From positions 186,001 through 250,000 of the forward strand of contig JANRJG010000038.1 of NCBI GenBank assembly GCA_033875315.1: a stretch of 64,000 bases of DNA, given 5' to 3'. The notes below the pieces were generated by a model. The model worked only from the letters and a program-made list of their open reading frames with translations, had not been told where the DNA came from and made no database searches. Origin of the DNA: Candidatus Methylacidiphilales bacterium (GTDB lineage: Bacteria > Verrucomicrobiota > Verrucomicrobiia > Methylacidiphilales > CAZTYG01). The position numbers and the translations under genes are program-made. Shown here in pieces: positions 20,004-28,939 of the stretch. Numbering within the stretch: position 1 is the first letter of the stretch; every line of letters starts with the position of its first letter.

Positions 20004-20468
20004 TCATTGACCATGTCCTTCACAAATGCAGGCGTACTCGGAACGCTTGCATCCTTCACACTTTGCCAGATCCAGTTTGATGCGGGTGTTGACCGGTTTG
20101 GCGTCTGCCTTCGCCCTGATCTGGAGCACCAATTGGTAGCCCTCCCCCGCAGGCAGGGGCGACTTCGAAACAAACCCGTCGGCGGATTTGTCGAAATCCA
20201 GTTTGACCTGTTCCGATGGGGTCTGCGCGATGACCGTGATGACCTGATCGCCGGGGACCTGTGGTTTCAAGTCGTCACTGTAAAAAGTGAGGGAAATTTT
20301 GCGGTCCTGCCGGATCAAGAACTCTGCATGTCCGCCCTCAACTTCGATAACCCTGCCCCCATTTGGGCCGGGAATGGTTTTGTGTTCATGTTGGGGATTG
20401 CCGTCTGCGGCTAGGATCAGCGACTGGCTTAACAGGTAGAGGACCAAGGCGGGTAGGATGGTTTTCAT
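20004..20468 (-). CDS. Exported protein of unknown function, Czc-associated
   Basis: A 154-residue protein with a clean signal peptide (1-20, LILA-A) and His near the new N-terminus (QHEHK). Its core, GPNGGRVIEVEGGHAEFLI, resembles small periplasmic proteins found beside CzcA pumps; the C-terminus carries CEGCKRSEYACICEGHGQ with four Cys and a His. ATG overlaps the TGA of the czcA-like gene (ATGA), showing tight translational coupling. Likely a periplasmic metal carrier or assembly factor; the exact role is unknown. Confidence 0.65.
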   Translation of the reverse strand: MKTILPALVLYLLSQSLILAADGNPQHEHKTIPGPNGGRVIEVEGGHAEFLIRQDRKISLTFYSDDLKPQVPGDQVITVIAQTPSEQVKLDFDKSADGFVSKSPLPAGEGYQLVLQIRAKADAKPVNTRIKLDLAKCEGCKRSEYACICEGHGQ

Positions 20469-23400
20469 GATTCTTCAATGTTGTTGGGGTTTGCGAGGCT
20501 TGACTCCAGCCAGTCGTAGAGAACCGGCAGGATGATCAGGGTGAGAAAACTGGAGGTGAGGATGCCGCCGATGACCACCGTGGCCAGGGGACGCTGGACT
20601 TCGGCCCCGGGTCCGGTGGCCAGCGCCATGGGGACAAAACCCAGACTGGCCACCAGGGCGGTCATGAGTTTGGGGCGAAGCCGGGTCAGGGTGCCTTCGA
20701 CCACCGCTTGGCGGAGGCCGCGTCCCTCCCCGCGCAGTTGGTTGATGAAGCTGATGAGCATGATCCCGTTCAGGGTGGCGATCCCGCTCAGGGCGATGAA
20801 GCCCACGGCGGCCGAGATGCTGAATGGCAAGCCCCGGACCCAGAGGGCCAGAATCCCCCCCGTCACGGCCAACGGCACACAGAGCAAAATGAGCAAGGTC
20901 TGGCGCAAACTGCCAAAGCTCATGAAAATGAGGAAACTTATCAAAATCAAAGCGAGTGGCACCACCACCAGCAGCCGCTCCCGGGCTTTCTGGAGATTTT
21001 CAAACTGGCCCCCAAATTCATAGTAATACCCATCGGGGAAGGTCATTCCCTCCTTGAGCTTCTTTTTGGATTCGAGAACAAAGCTTTCCAGGTCGCGGCC
21101 CCGCGGATTGATGAGGATGGCGACCCGGCGCTGGGTGGACTCGCGGGTGATGGTGCCGATTTGGTCCACCACTTGGACTTCCGCAACCTGCCCCAGCATC
21201 AGCATACCGCCGTCATCTGTGCGCAAGGGCAGCCTGCGGATGGCGTCCAGATCCTGGCGCTGGTTTTCGGGAAGCCGCACGACGATGTCGTAGCGCCGGT
21301 TGCCCTCGATGAGGCTTCCAACTTCCGCTCCGGCCAGGGCCTGTTCCACCACCCGGTTGATTTCCTCCGTGTGTACGTTGAATTGCTGCAGTACCTCCCG
21401 CTTCGGTTTGATTTCCACCAGGGGGGTCCGTCCGAGGGCGTCGAATTCCACGTCACCGGCGCCGGGAACCGTCCGGATCAGATCGCGGGCCTGGGTGGCC
21501 AGCTTTTCCAGGGTTTCATAGCTGTCGCCAAAAATCTTCAGGGAAACATCGGAACGCGACCCCGCCATGATTTCGTTGAAGCGGAGCTGGATGGGCTGGG
21601 TGAAGAGGTAGCTTTGCTGGGGGAAATGCTCCGTCAGATCCTCGCGCATGAGGCCGATCAACAGGGCCTTGTCCACCCGCTTCCCGTCGATTTTCCGCCA
21701 GGTGGATTTGGGGTGGAAAAAGACGTAAGTGTCGGCCACGTTCGGTCCCATGGGGTCGGTGGCCACTTCGGCGGTCCCGATGCGGGAAAAGAGGTGGCTG
21801 ATCTCGGGATAATTTTTCAGGAGCAGGCGTTCGGACTTTTGCTGCAAATCGACCGATGCCCCCAGACCCACGCTGTTGCTGCGGATCATCTGGATGGAGA
21901 GGGATCCCTCATCGAGCTGCGGGATGAATTCCGCCCCCAGCCGGGTGAAGAGAACCAGGGAGAGGACGAAGAGTCCGATGGCCCCACCGACAAACATCCA
22001 GCGGAAACGGAAGGCGGTTTGCAGCAGGGGCGCATAGACCCATTTGAGGAATTCCACCGCAGCATTGTCTTTTTCCTGGATCTTGCCGCTCAAGAAATAG
22101 GAGCAGAGCACGGGCATCAGGGTGAGGGCCAGAATGAGCGAGCCTACCAGCGCCATGATCACGGTCAGGGCCATGGGGTGGAACATTTTCCCTTCAATGC
22201 CGGTCAGGGCCAGGATGGGGATGTAAACCACGGTCACGATCATGACACCGAAGAACATCGGACTGGCGACTTGTCTGGCGGAGACGAGGACTTCATGGAC
22301 CCGTTCGCGCGGGGTCAGCATGCGCCCGAGTTGGGCCTGTTTGTGGGCCAGGTGGCGGATGATGTTTTCCACCATCACCACCGAGCCGTCCACGATCAAT
22401 CCGAAATCGATGGCACCCAAACTCATGAGGTTGCCGGAGATCCGGCATTGCACCATGCCGGTGATGGCGAAGAGCATGGAGAGGGGGATGGCCAAAGCGA
22501 CGATCAGTGCGGCGCGGATGTTGCCCAAAAGCAGGAACAAGACGACCACGACCAGGATGGCTCCTTCGAAGAGGTTGGTCTGCACCGTGCGGATGGTTTG
22601 GTTGACCAGATCCGAGCGGTCATAGACGGTCTTCAATTCCACCCCCTCGGGCAGCTTTTCCTGGATGTCCCGGATTTTTTTCAGGACCTCTCGGGCCACG
22701 AGACGGCTGTTCTCGCCACTGAGCATGATGGCTCCGCCGAGAAGGGCTTCATCCCCGTCTTCGGTGGAGGCTCCGGTGCGGAAACGGGTTCCGATGCCGA
22801 CGTCGGCCACGTCTTTGACCTGCATGGGCAGGGTGCCCGCGCGGAATTTCAGCGGAATACCGGCGATCTCCTCAACGGTCCGGACACGTCCATCGGAGCG
22901 GATGGCCAGTTGCTCCCCGCTGATTTCCAGCAGGCCGCCTCCGGCATTTTCCGTGTTGGCTTTGATCTTTTCTGAGAGATCTTCAACGGTCATGCCCGCG
23001 GCGGTCAGCCTGGCCGGATCGGGAGAGACGACGATCTGGCGCTCGTAACCGCCGGAAGTATTGACCTCGGCCACTCCCTTGGTGGCGCGAAGCAACGGTT
23101 TGATGAGGTATTCCTGGATTTGCTTGAGCTCTTGGAGCTGGGCCTGACGGGTGACCGGCTTTGTTTTGGCGTCTTTTTTGTAATCCAACGTGTAAAAGAA
23201 GATGTCGCCCAGGCCCGTGCTGATCGGGGCGAGTTGAGGGGTGATGCCATCGGGCAACTCTCCTTTTGCATTGATCAAGCGTTCGGACACCAATTGCCTC
23301 ATGCGGTAGACATCGGTCCCATCCCGGAAAACCATCGTGATCTGGGAAAATCCGAAGCGTGAAAGGGATCGCAGCTCAGTCATGTCGGGCAATCCGGCCA

Positions 23401-23617
23401 TCTCGCTTTCGATGGGGAAGGTCACGAGCTTTTCCACTTCCTCGGCGGCCAGGGCTCCGGCCAGGGAATTGATCTGCACCTGTGGACTGGTGATGTCAGG
23501 GACGGCATCGATGGTCAGATGGACCGCCGACCAGAGACCCACCCCCACCAATACCAGGCTGGCGAGAACGACCAAGAGCCTTTGCCGGAGGCTGAATTCG
23601 ATGAGTTCAGTGACCAT
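20465..23617 (-). CDS. czcA: Heavy-metal RND pump, CzcA-like (divalent cation type)
   Basis: A protein of about 1050 residues with the RND architecture of two periplasmic loops and 12 membrane segments. The TM4 motif reads AIDFGLIVDGSVVMVEN, the HME1/2-type signature of Co/Zn/Cd/Ni pumps and clearly different from the CusA-type gene downstream. I chose ATG 23617 (MVTELIEFSLRQRL), which aligns with the usual start; a start at 23638 is possible. It overlaps the adaptor stop by 11 bp and the next gene by 4 bp, so pump, adaptor and small protein are made together. Confidence 0.9.
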   Translation of the reverse strand: MVTELIEFSLRQRLLVVLASLVLVGVGLWSAVHLTIDAVPDITSPQVQINSLAGALAAEEVEKLVTFPIESEMAGLPDMTELRSLSRFGFSQITMVFRDGTDVYRMRQLVSERLINAKGELPDGITPQLAPISTGLGDIFFYTLDYKKDAKTKPVTRQAQLQELKQIQEYLIKPLLRATKGVAEVNTSGGYERQIVVSPDPARLTAAGMTVEDLSEKIKANTENAGGGLLEISGEQLAIRSDGRVRTVEEIAGIPLKFRAGTLPMQVKDVADVGIGTRFRTGASTEDGDEALLGGAIMLSGENSRLVAREVLKKIRDIQEKLPEGVELKTVYDRSDLVNQTIRTVQTNLFEGAILVVVVLFLLLGNIRAALIVALAIPLSMLFAITGMVQCRISGNLMSLGAIDFGLIVDGSVVMVENIIRHLAHKQAQLGRMLTPRERVHEVLVSARQVASPMFFGVMIVTVVYIPILALTGIEGKMFHPMALTVIMALVGSLILALTLMPVLCSYFLSGKIQEKDNAAVEFLKWVYAPLLQTAFRFRWMFVGGAIGLFVLSLVLFTRLGAEFIPQLDEGSLSIQMIRSNSVGLGASVDLQQKSERLLLKNYPEISHLFSRIGTAEVATDPMGPNVADTYVFFHPKSTWRKIDGKRVDKALLIGLMREDLTEHFPQQSYLFTQPIQLRFNEIMAGSRSDVSLKIFGDSYETLEKLATQARDLIRTVPGAGDVEFDALGRTPLVEIKPKREVLQQFNVHTEEINRVVEQALAGAEVGSLIEGNRRYDIVVRLPENQRQDLDAIRRLPLRTDDGGMLMLGQVAEVQVVDQIGTITRESTQRRVAILINPRGRDLESFVLESKKKLKEGMTFPDGYYYEFGGQFENLQKARERLLVVVPLALILISFLIFMSFGSLRQTLLILLCVPLAVTGGILALWVRGLPFSISAAVGFIALSGIATLNGIMLISFINQLRGEGRGLRQAVVEGTLTRLRPKLMTALVASLGFVPMALATGPGAEVQRPLATVVIGGILTSSFLTLIILPVLYDWLESSLANPNNIEES

Positions 23618-24401
23618 GGGTGCACCCGGTTCCGGCATTCACCGCTTGAAGTTCGGTCAGATACAGTTCCTGCGCGCCCCGAACCACCACGACATCGCCC
23701 TCGTAAAGACCATCGAGGACCTGGATTTTTTCCCCGTTGACGGCCCCGGTCCGGACCGGTGTCCGGAGATAATACCCGGCGTTTTCCACGTAGGCAAAGG
23801 AGCCCTTGGCGGTTTTCAGGACGGCCTCTTGCGGGATGATGACGGTTTCTTCCGATTGTTCGGCAGGTTGGCTCAACAGCAGGGTCAGGGAGGAACCGAC
23901 GGGCAGGGGCTCATCGCCGGGATTGATTTCTAGGATCAGCTCGGTCTGGCCGTTCAGTTCCTGGAGTTGGGTATCGAGGCGCGAGATCGTGCCGATCAGA
24001 TCCGTGCTGCTGCCGGTTGACAACCGCACGGTCTGCCCGGCTTGCACCCAGCGATGATCTTCAGACGGGATCAGGGCCGTGGCGTAGGCGTGACCCAGGC
24101 GATAGCGTCCCTCCACGCTTTGTTCACCAGCTTGGCGGAAAACCTGTGCCGTGAGGGTTCGTTGGGGGGCGACTTTCCCCGTGCCGACTTCTTCCGCAGC
24201 CACACCGAGCCCGGCCAGGGCGACCGGGCTAACTTTGAGACCCTTACCGGGAATGAATGCCCGCTCTTCGGCCCGGGTTTCCGGGCCATGATCGCGCGAG
24301 GATTCCCCGGCTCTTTGTTTATCCCCGGAGGGTCCACAACCGACCAAAGCCTGGAACAGGATCACCAAAGTCAGCCATCGGCAGTTTGTTTTCATATGCA
24401 T
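23607..24401 (-). CDS. Short RND adaptor, apparently without hairpin
   Basis: A 264-residue lipoprotein-like adaptor (FQALVGCGPSGDK, Cys near residue 22). Ordinary CzcB/CusB adaptors have about 380-520 residues. Here the lipoyl half-motifs and the long alpha-hairpin are not visible; what remains is the beta-barrel part (ATALIPSEDHRWVQAGQTVRL) and the membrane-proximal part (VIIPQEAVLKTAKGSFAYVEN). The C-terminus is GTGCTHGH, a possible metal site. It lies 0 bp from the TolC stop and overlaps czcA. Two adjacent starts (MHM) are possible. Confidence 0.75.
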   Translation of the reverse strand: MHMKTNCRWLTLVILFQALVGCGPSGDKQRAGESSRDHGPETRAEERAFIPGKGLKVSPVALAGLGVAAEEVGTGKVAPQRTLTAQVFRQAGEQSVEGRYRLGHAYATALIPSEDHRWVQAGQTVRLSTGSSTDLIGTISRLDTQLQELNGQTELILEINPGDEPLPVGSSLTLLLSQPAEQSEETVIIPQEAVLKTAKGSFAYVENAGYYLRTPVRTGAVNGEKIQVLDGLYEGDVVVVRGAQELYLTELQAVNAGTGCTHGH

Positions 24402-25706
24402 TTATCGGTCTGTGAGGGTTTCACCGGTGAGGAGTTCGAGGTCGAGGAGGTTTTGCCATGTTTCCAACAAGGCCTTTTCACGAAGGTGCTGGGTATTGAG
24501 AAAGGCCTGTTGCGTTTCCAGGTAAAGTTGGACATGGATCGCGCCAAGCCGGTATTGCCGGTCGGCCAGGTCGGAAGACTCCCGCATTCTGGATACGGCT
24601 TCGGGAGGGATTTCATCCAGGAATTTTCGGGACAGATGATAGGCGCGGGTGCGACGGGCGATTTCGGTTTCCACTTTGCGGCGGGCGTCCAGCAGCAGTG
24701 CATCGGCCTGGGCCCGCCGGGCTTCGGCCGTGGTGATGTTGCCCTGGTTCCAGTTCCACAGGGGAAAGGTGGTGGAGAAAAGGATGCCGATGTTTTCTTC
24801 CCGCTCACCGGCCTGTTCCTGGCTGAAGAAGGGGCCGACGGCAAAATCGGGGGCGGTCTCCATTTTCGCGGCTGTCACCTCACGCAGGGCTTTTTCCCAT
24901 TCGAGAATGCGGACTTTCAGCGCGAGGTTCTGGTTCAGTCCTTTGAGGATCAGCTTGTGGTTGTCCAGATCCGGGAATGCAGAGGACGGACTCCTGGATA
25001 TCCAAAGATCGGAACTGCCGGGCAGTCCCAGCAGGGAGACCAGTTCCAAGCGGGTTTCTTCCTTTTCCAGGCTGGCTTCCTTGGCTTCCTTTTTGAGTCC
25101 AAAGAGGGAGGCTTCGATGGTGCGGAGTTCAAGCAATTGAACGGCTCCGGTGCCGGGCCGCTTTTTGAGCAAATCAACCAGTCCGGAACTGCGCTCGCTG
25201 ACTTCTTCGGCCGCCGCGGCACGGGCAGCGGCCAAGAGATGGCGGTAGGCGAGATTTCTGACCTGGCCGGACAAGGCGAGCCGGAATTGCTTCAATGCCA
25301 GCTGGGCGATCTCAACATCTTTGTTGGCGATGGCCTTGCGGAGCGATCCCTTGCCGGGAAATTCGAAGGATTGGGTGATGGAGAAACGGCGCGCGCTTCC
25401 CTCATCCTGGAGTTGGCCCGAGGAGTTTTTGATCCGGCGTTCACCGTACTCTCCTTCAAACTCCGGATTCCTCCAAAGTCCCGCCTGGGTTCGGAGTCCT
25501 TTGGCGGCAAGCACCGCTTGTTCATAGAAACGGAGTTCGGCATTGTTTTGTAAGGCATACCCCACCAAGTCTTCCACCCGCCATTTTTCCTCGGGTTTCC
25601 CACTCCCATTCCGTTCCTCTGCCTTCAATAAGGGCAGGGGTAAAGGGAATGTGAGTAAAATCACACCCAGGGCCGGGGCAACCAGATGAAAACAACCTCG
25701 AGACAT
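24402..25706 (-). CDS. TolC-family outer-membrane efflux channel, CzcC-like
   Basis: A 434-residue exported protein with a hydrophobic leader ending near residue 29 (PLLKA-E) and the two repeated helical halves of outer-membrane efflux proteins, for example WRNPEFEGEYGER and RFSITQSFEFPGKGSLRKAIAN in the first half and FSTTFPLWNWNQGNI in the second. It provides the outer-membrane exit for the adjacent Czc-type pump. No second TolC gene is present in the island, so the Cus-like pump may use it too. Confidence 0.88.
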   Translation of the reverse strand: MSRGCFHLVAPALGVILLTFPLPLPLLKAEERNGSGKPEEKWRVEDLVGYALQNNAELRFYEQAVLAAKGLRTQAGLWRNPEFEGEYGERRIKNSSGQLQDEGSARRFSITQSFEFPGKGSLRKAIANKDVEIAQLALKQFRLALSGQVRNLAYRHLLAAARAAAAEEVSERSSGLVDLLKKRPGTGAVQLLELRTIEASLFGLKKEAKEASLEKEETRLELVSLLGLPGSSDLWISRSPSSAFPDLDNHKLILKGLNQNLALKVRILEWEKALREVTAAKMETAPDFAVGPFFSQEQAGEREENIGILFSTTFPLWNWNQGNITTAEARRAQADALLLDARRKVETEIARRTRAYHLSRKFLDEIPPEAVSRMRESSDLADRQYRLGAIHVQLYLETQQAFLNTQHLREKALLETWQNLLDLELLTGETLTDR

Positions 25707-25816
25707 AAATCCTCCAACGCATTCCGGGTGGATGACCCGCCGGATCGGGTGTTGATGAACAGGAGCGCACCCGGCCTGGGCCGGGGCTTGTCACAGCAGG
25801 CGGACCAACCGCCGGG

Positions 25817-26137
25817 TCAACTCTGTTGGGGGGGGATTTCGATCTCAAAAACCGGGCCATCGGGCCGCAGGTTTGAGAAGGGAGGATACTGGATCTGGGA
25901 AAAGACGGGCGAAGCCATCCCGACGAGTCCCGCGGATACGAGCAATACGTGCTGGCAGCATCCGCCATGGGTAGTATGGGGATCAACGGGGGACTCCGCA
26001 TTATCCTGGCGACACTCCGTCGAAGCCCCACAGCAAATCCAGCCCGCCTGTTCCGCGGCATGCACCGCCATCTGCCCCACGAAAGCCACGAACAGCACGA
26101 GGCTGATCGTGGTTAGTCGGTGACGGATGCAGGACAT
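25817..26137 (-). CDS. Small exported Cys/His protein, first gene of the metal island
   Basis: A 106-residue protein with a signal-like N-terminus (LTTISLVLFVAFVGQMAVHAA) and paired cysteines (ICCGASTEC; HGGCCQHVLLV). The tail PPFSNLRPDGPVFEIEIPPQ resembles the ends of small proteins that often precede czcCBA-like genes. It may be a metal-binding leader or sensor, which is speculative. It is 110 bp upstream of the TolC gene. Confidence 0.55.
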   Translation of the reverse strand: MSCIRHRLTTISLVLFVAFVGQMAVHAAEQAGWICCGASTECRQDNAESPVDPHTTHGGCCQHVLLVSAGLVGMASPVFSQIQYPPFSNLRPDGPVFEIEIPPQQS

Positions 26138-26215
26138 GCGTTCTAGGTAGCGTTGGGTTTTGGTTCTGTCAAGTGGCAGCGGATTGGCATCCGACCGGCT
26201 GCTGATGAGCCCATT

Positions 26216-26638
26216 CTACTTGCGCGAGATCCACAAAAGACCGGCCACGATCAAGACCCCGCCGCCAAGGGTGTTCCATGTCACCCGTTCCTTGAGGATG
26301 AACACGGCCAACACCACCGCCACCAGGATGCTTCCCTTGTCGATCAGTGCCACCGTGGCCACATCGCCCTGCTTCAGGGCCTTGTAGTAAAAAATCCAGG
26401 ATAGCGTCGTGGTCAAACCGGAGAGTGCCAGCCAGAGGCCGCTGCGCCAGCCCAACCGCGACCACTCCTCCACCGGGACAAAGACCAGGGCAAAGCCGGC
26501 CACCAACACCGTGATGACCGCGGTTCGCACCACCAGACCGAGTTCTCCCGAAATGCCAGCCAGACCCAACTTGGCGATCACCGAGGTGAGTCCGGCGAAG
26601 AACATCGACATGAGGGCGAATCCCACCCAGGGCTTCAT
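26216..26638 (-). CDS. Half-size EamA/DMT transporter
   Basis: A 140-residue protein with five hydrophobic segments, equal to one EamA domain (for example SGLTTTLSWIFYYKALKQGD followed by VALIDKGSILVAVVLAVF). Full drug/metabolite transporters have two such domains; half-size members (COG2510-like) are thought to work as dimers. The substrate is unknown. The ATG overlaps the stop of the ATP-grasp-like gene (ATGA), so it is the last gene of the mfd-surA-pdxA operon. Confidence 0.8.
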   Translation of the reverse strand: MKPWVGFALMSMFFAGLTSVIAKLGLAGISGELGLVVRTAVITVLVAGFALVFVPVEEWSRLGWRSGLWLALSGLTTTLSWIFYYKALKQGDVATVALIDKGSILVAVVLAVFILKERVTWNTLGGGVLIVAGLLWISRK

Positions 26639-27903
26639 GTCGCTTCATTCCCCGCCATGCGGGCGGGCACGAGGATGGCGTCGCTCATCCCGTGGATGAT
26701 TTTTTTGTCCGCGGGCACGATGGTCACCAGCACCCCCCGCAGATGGGCGCGGTCGTTCTCCACCACGTAATAGGGACAGATCCGGGCCCGGCCACGCTGG
26801 ACCCGCACTTCATTCTTGTCCGCATCCCAATACGGATGTTCGACGACCCGGGCCTTGTGGAAACGCTGGAGGATGAAGGGCGAACGGTCGAAACCGTCCA
26901 AGGCCGCGCGGAGGGAGCCGGCCCACTCCTCCTGGCTGACGTCCGAACCAATCGTCACGCCTCGCGAGCCCCAGGCCAGGGCGGAGAAGCCGGAAATCTT
27001 CAGCACCAGGTCGCGTTGTTTCTGGGAGAACCGCATCACTTCCTCCCAGCTCTGCACTTCCAGTCCGGGCAGGACGGCATGCGGGGGCAGCGGGGTCGGG
27101 TCCACCACCCAGCCTCGCGGGATGATGGCATCCAGGTCCTTTTGATAGCGCTCGCCCAATTCCTTGCGCCAAAATTCCCGCAACGGATTCATCCAATAAA
27201 GAGCCAACCAAAGCTTTTCCTCCAGGAAGGGCTTCAAGGGCGGGGTCAAGCGTGCCTCCGGCGACCAACTCCCGCGCACCGTCGGCAGGTTGGGCCAGTC
27301 AAAGGCCTCGAAAAACCGGTAAACCGGCTGCCCATCGAAGGAGTAGGTTTCCGCCGCCTTCACCCGGTCGACGCCAAACAACCACTCGAATTCCGGGCGA
27401 TAGGTCGCCGCCTCCTGCGCCACCACCACCGGCCCCACGGGATGCAGGCGGTGCATGGCATCGCGCAGGCCCTGCGGACCACCGATCACGTCGTCACCAA
27501 GGGCGGCGTAAGTTTGGTTCAACCAAGCAGTCAGGCCAATGCCCCCGGGCAGCGAATCCAACTCCGACATCGCCCACCCGTCGTCGGTCAGCAACAGGTC
27601 GGGCCGGAGCACGCGGGGCAGCTCGTTCTTCAAAGCCCGGCTGCGGGAAATCTCCACCAGATCGGCGGGCTTGCCCGCGTCCATCCATCGCGCGATCCAT
27701 TCCGGGGCGTCCCCTGTCACGCTGCGGCGGTAGAGCAGATTGCAGGCCTTGAGGAAAACCCAAAGGCGTTGGCCCAATTGCTCCAGATCCTCCACCTGTC
27801 CGGCATCCAGGGGAAAGGCTTCGGGTGAAACCTTCCAGGTCTTGGCATCGAAGAGACCGCCGGGCGGCGCGGCGTCTGTGACTTGTTGTACCCGGGGGTT
27901 CAT
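26635..27903 (-). CDS. Uncharacterised protein, possibly ATP-grasp-like
   Basis: A 422-residue soluble protein that I cannot assign firmly. ATG 27903 overlaps the pdxA stop (ATGA) and is preferred to the earlier in-frame start at 27978. Conserved-looking parts are RPDLLLTDDGWAMSELDSLP near residues 125-145, LVLKISGFSALAWGSRGVTIG near 315-335, FILQRFHKARVVEHPYWD, and CPYYVVENDRAHLRGVLVTI near the C-terminus. The spacing of lysine, acidic and glycine-rich elements suggests an ATP-grasp ligase of the circularly permuted kind, but this is inference. Coupled to pdxA and to a transporter. Confidence 0.6.
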   Translation of the reverse strand: MNPRVQQVTDAAPPGGLFDAKTWKVSPEAFPLDAGQVEDLEQLGQRLWVFLKACNLLYRRSVTGDAPEWIARWMDAGKPADLVEISRSRALKNELPRVLRPDLLLTDDGWAMSELDSLPGGIGLTAWLNQTYAALGDDVIGGPQGLRDAMHRLHPVGPVVVAQEAATYRPEFEWLFGVDRVKAAETYSFDGQPVYRFFEAFDWPNLPTVRGSWSPEARLTPPLKPFLEEKLWLALYWMNPLREFWRKELGERYQKDLDAIIPRGWVVDPTPLPPHAVLPGLEVQSWEEVMRFSQKQRDLVLKISGFSALAWGSRGVTIGSDVSQEEWAGSLRAALDGFDRSPFILQRFHKARVVEHPYWDADKNEVRVQRGRARICPYYVVENDRAHLRGVLVTIVPADKKIIHGMSDAILVPARMAGNEAT

Positions 27904-28835
27904 GGGCGGCTTTGGGATCGGCGGAACAGTGTATCCGACTTCCGTCCACGGTCCACCGTCCGCTGGTTTCCCAGCCACCGTCCGGCCAACCGGAGAGCGG
28001 ACAAGAGGCTGGCCGGGGAGGCCAGGCCCTTGCCGGCGATGTCATGGCCGGTGCCGTGGTCGGGGGCGCAGCGGAGAAAAGGAAGACCGAGGGTGACATT
28101 CACGCCGTCTTCGAAACTGGCCAGTTTGAACGGAATCAATCCCTGGTCGTGATAGAGTGCCACCACCGCGTCGTAACGGCCTTGGAGCGCCGAGCGGAAA
28201 ACCGCATCCGGCACGGCCGGTCCCTCGATGCGGAGCCAGCGGATTTTTTTCAACGACCGCAGTGCCGGAGCGATCACGGTGCGTTCTTCATCGCCGAAGG
28301 CCCCTTCCTCTCCCGCATGAGGGTTCAATCCGCAGACGGCCAGGCGGGGCCGGGCCACGCCTGCCTCACGCAAGAATAACGCCACACGGCGGGCGGCATC
28401 GGTGATCATCACCGACCGCAATCCGGCCACCGCGCGCCGCAGGGGAAGATGGGTCGTGGCCAGGGCGACATTCAAGCGCGGCGAAGCCATGAGCATGGTC
28501 ACGTCCGAAGGCTTCAGCCCGGCGCGGGCGGCATAGAATTCGGTCTGGCCGGGGAAACGGAATCCGACGCGCATGAGCCAGGCTTTGTGTACCGGGCCAT
28601 TGACCACGGCGGCGATTTCGCCGGTGCGCAGCAGACGGACCGATTCATCCAGCGCACCGAGTGCCAGCCGAGCCGATCGGAGGGTTGGTCGGCCGGGGCG
28701 GACCCCGGAGGCCGAGCCGATGAGACGCACGCGGATGCCGGCGAACTCGCGCTCAAACTCCGGCAGGGCCCGGTCGATGATCTCCGGCCCGATGCCCGAG
28801 GGATCACCGAGGGTGAGGCCGAGGGTGGGTGTCAT
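27900..28835 (-). CDS. pdxA: 4-hydroxythreonine-4-phosphate dehydrogenase
   Basis: A 311-residue enzyme of the DXP-dependent vitamin B6 pathway, oxidising 4-phosphohydroxythreonine before ring closure by PdxJ. Seen: LTLGDPSGIGPEI at the start, PVHKAWL, RFPGQTEF, LNPHAGEEGAFG, YHDQGLIPFK and HGTGHDIAGKG, containing the family metal ligands and phosphate-binding residues. I prefer ATG 28835; the ORF extends to 28880 only by reading into a hairpin. It follows surA, as in the surA-pdxA order of E. coli. Confidence 0.93.
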   Translation of the reverse strand: MTPTLGLTLGDPSGIGPEIIDRALPEFEREFAGIRVRLIGSASGVRPGRPTLRSARLALGALDESVRLLRTGEIAAVVNGPVHKAWLMRVGFRFPGQTEFYAARAGLKPSDVTMLMASPRLNVALATTHLPLRRAVAGLRSVMITDAARRVALFLREAGVARPRLAVCGLNPHAGEEGAFGDEERTVIAPALRSLKKIRWLRIEGPAVPDAVFRSALQGRYDAVVALYHDQGLIPFKLASFEDGVNVTLGLPFLRCAPDHGTGHDIAGKGLASPASLLSALRLAGRWLGNQRTVDRGRKSDTLFRRSQSRP

Positions 28836-28851
28836 GGGAAGGTGTCGGTTC

Positions 28852-28915
28852 TCTGTCGGGCGGCAGTCCCTTGCCGCCACCCTGTTTCGGCGTTAAGGGA
28901 CTGCCGCCCGACAGA
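28852..28915. repeat. Perfect 21-bp inverted repeat between surA and pdxA
   Basis: Arms at 28852-28872 (TCTGTCGGGCGGCAGTCCCT plus T) and 28895-28915 are exact reverse complements with a 22-nt loop. No T-run follows on the minus strand. It could be an attenuator, an mRNA-processing site or a mobile palindromic repeat. Confidence 0.85.
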
Positions 28916-28939
28916 AACGAAGAGACGAAGGGGATTCAA

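Noticed and set aside
20708-22975. 755-codon plus-strand ORF opposite the czcA-like gene
   Set aside because: Antisense shadow; His/Gln/Gly/Asp-rich with no domain, while the minus strand encodes a complete RND pump.
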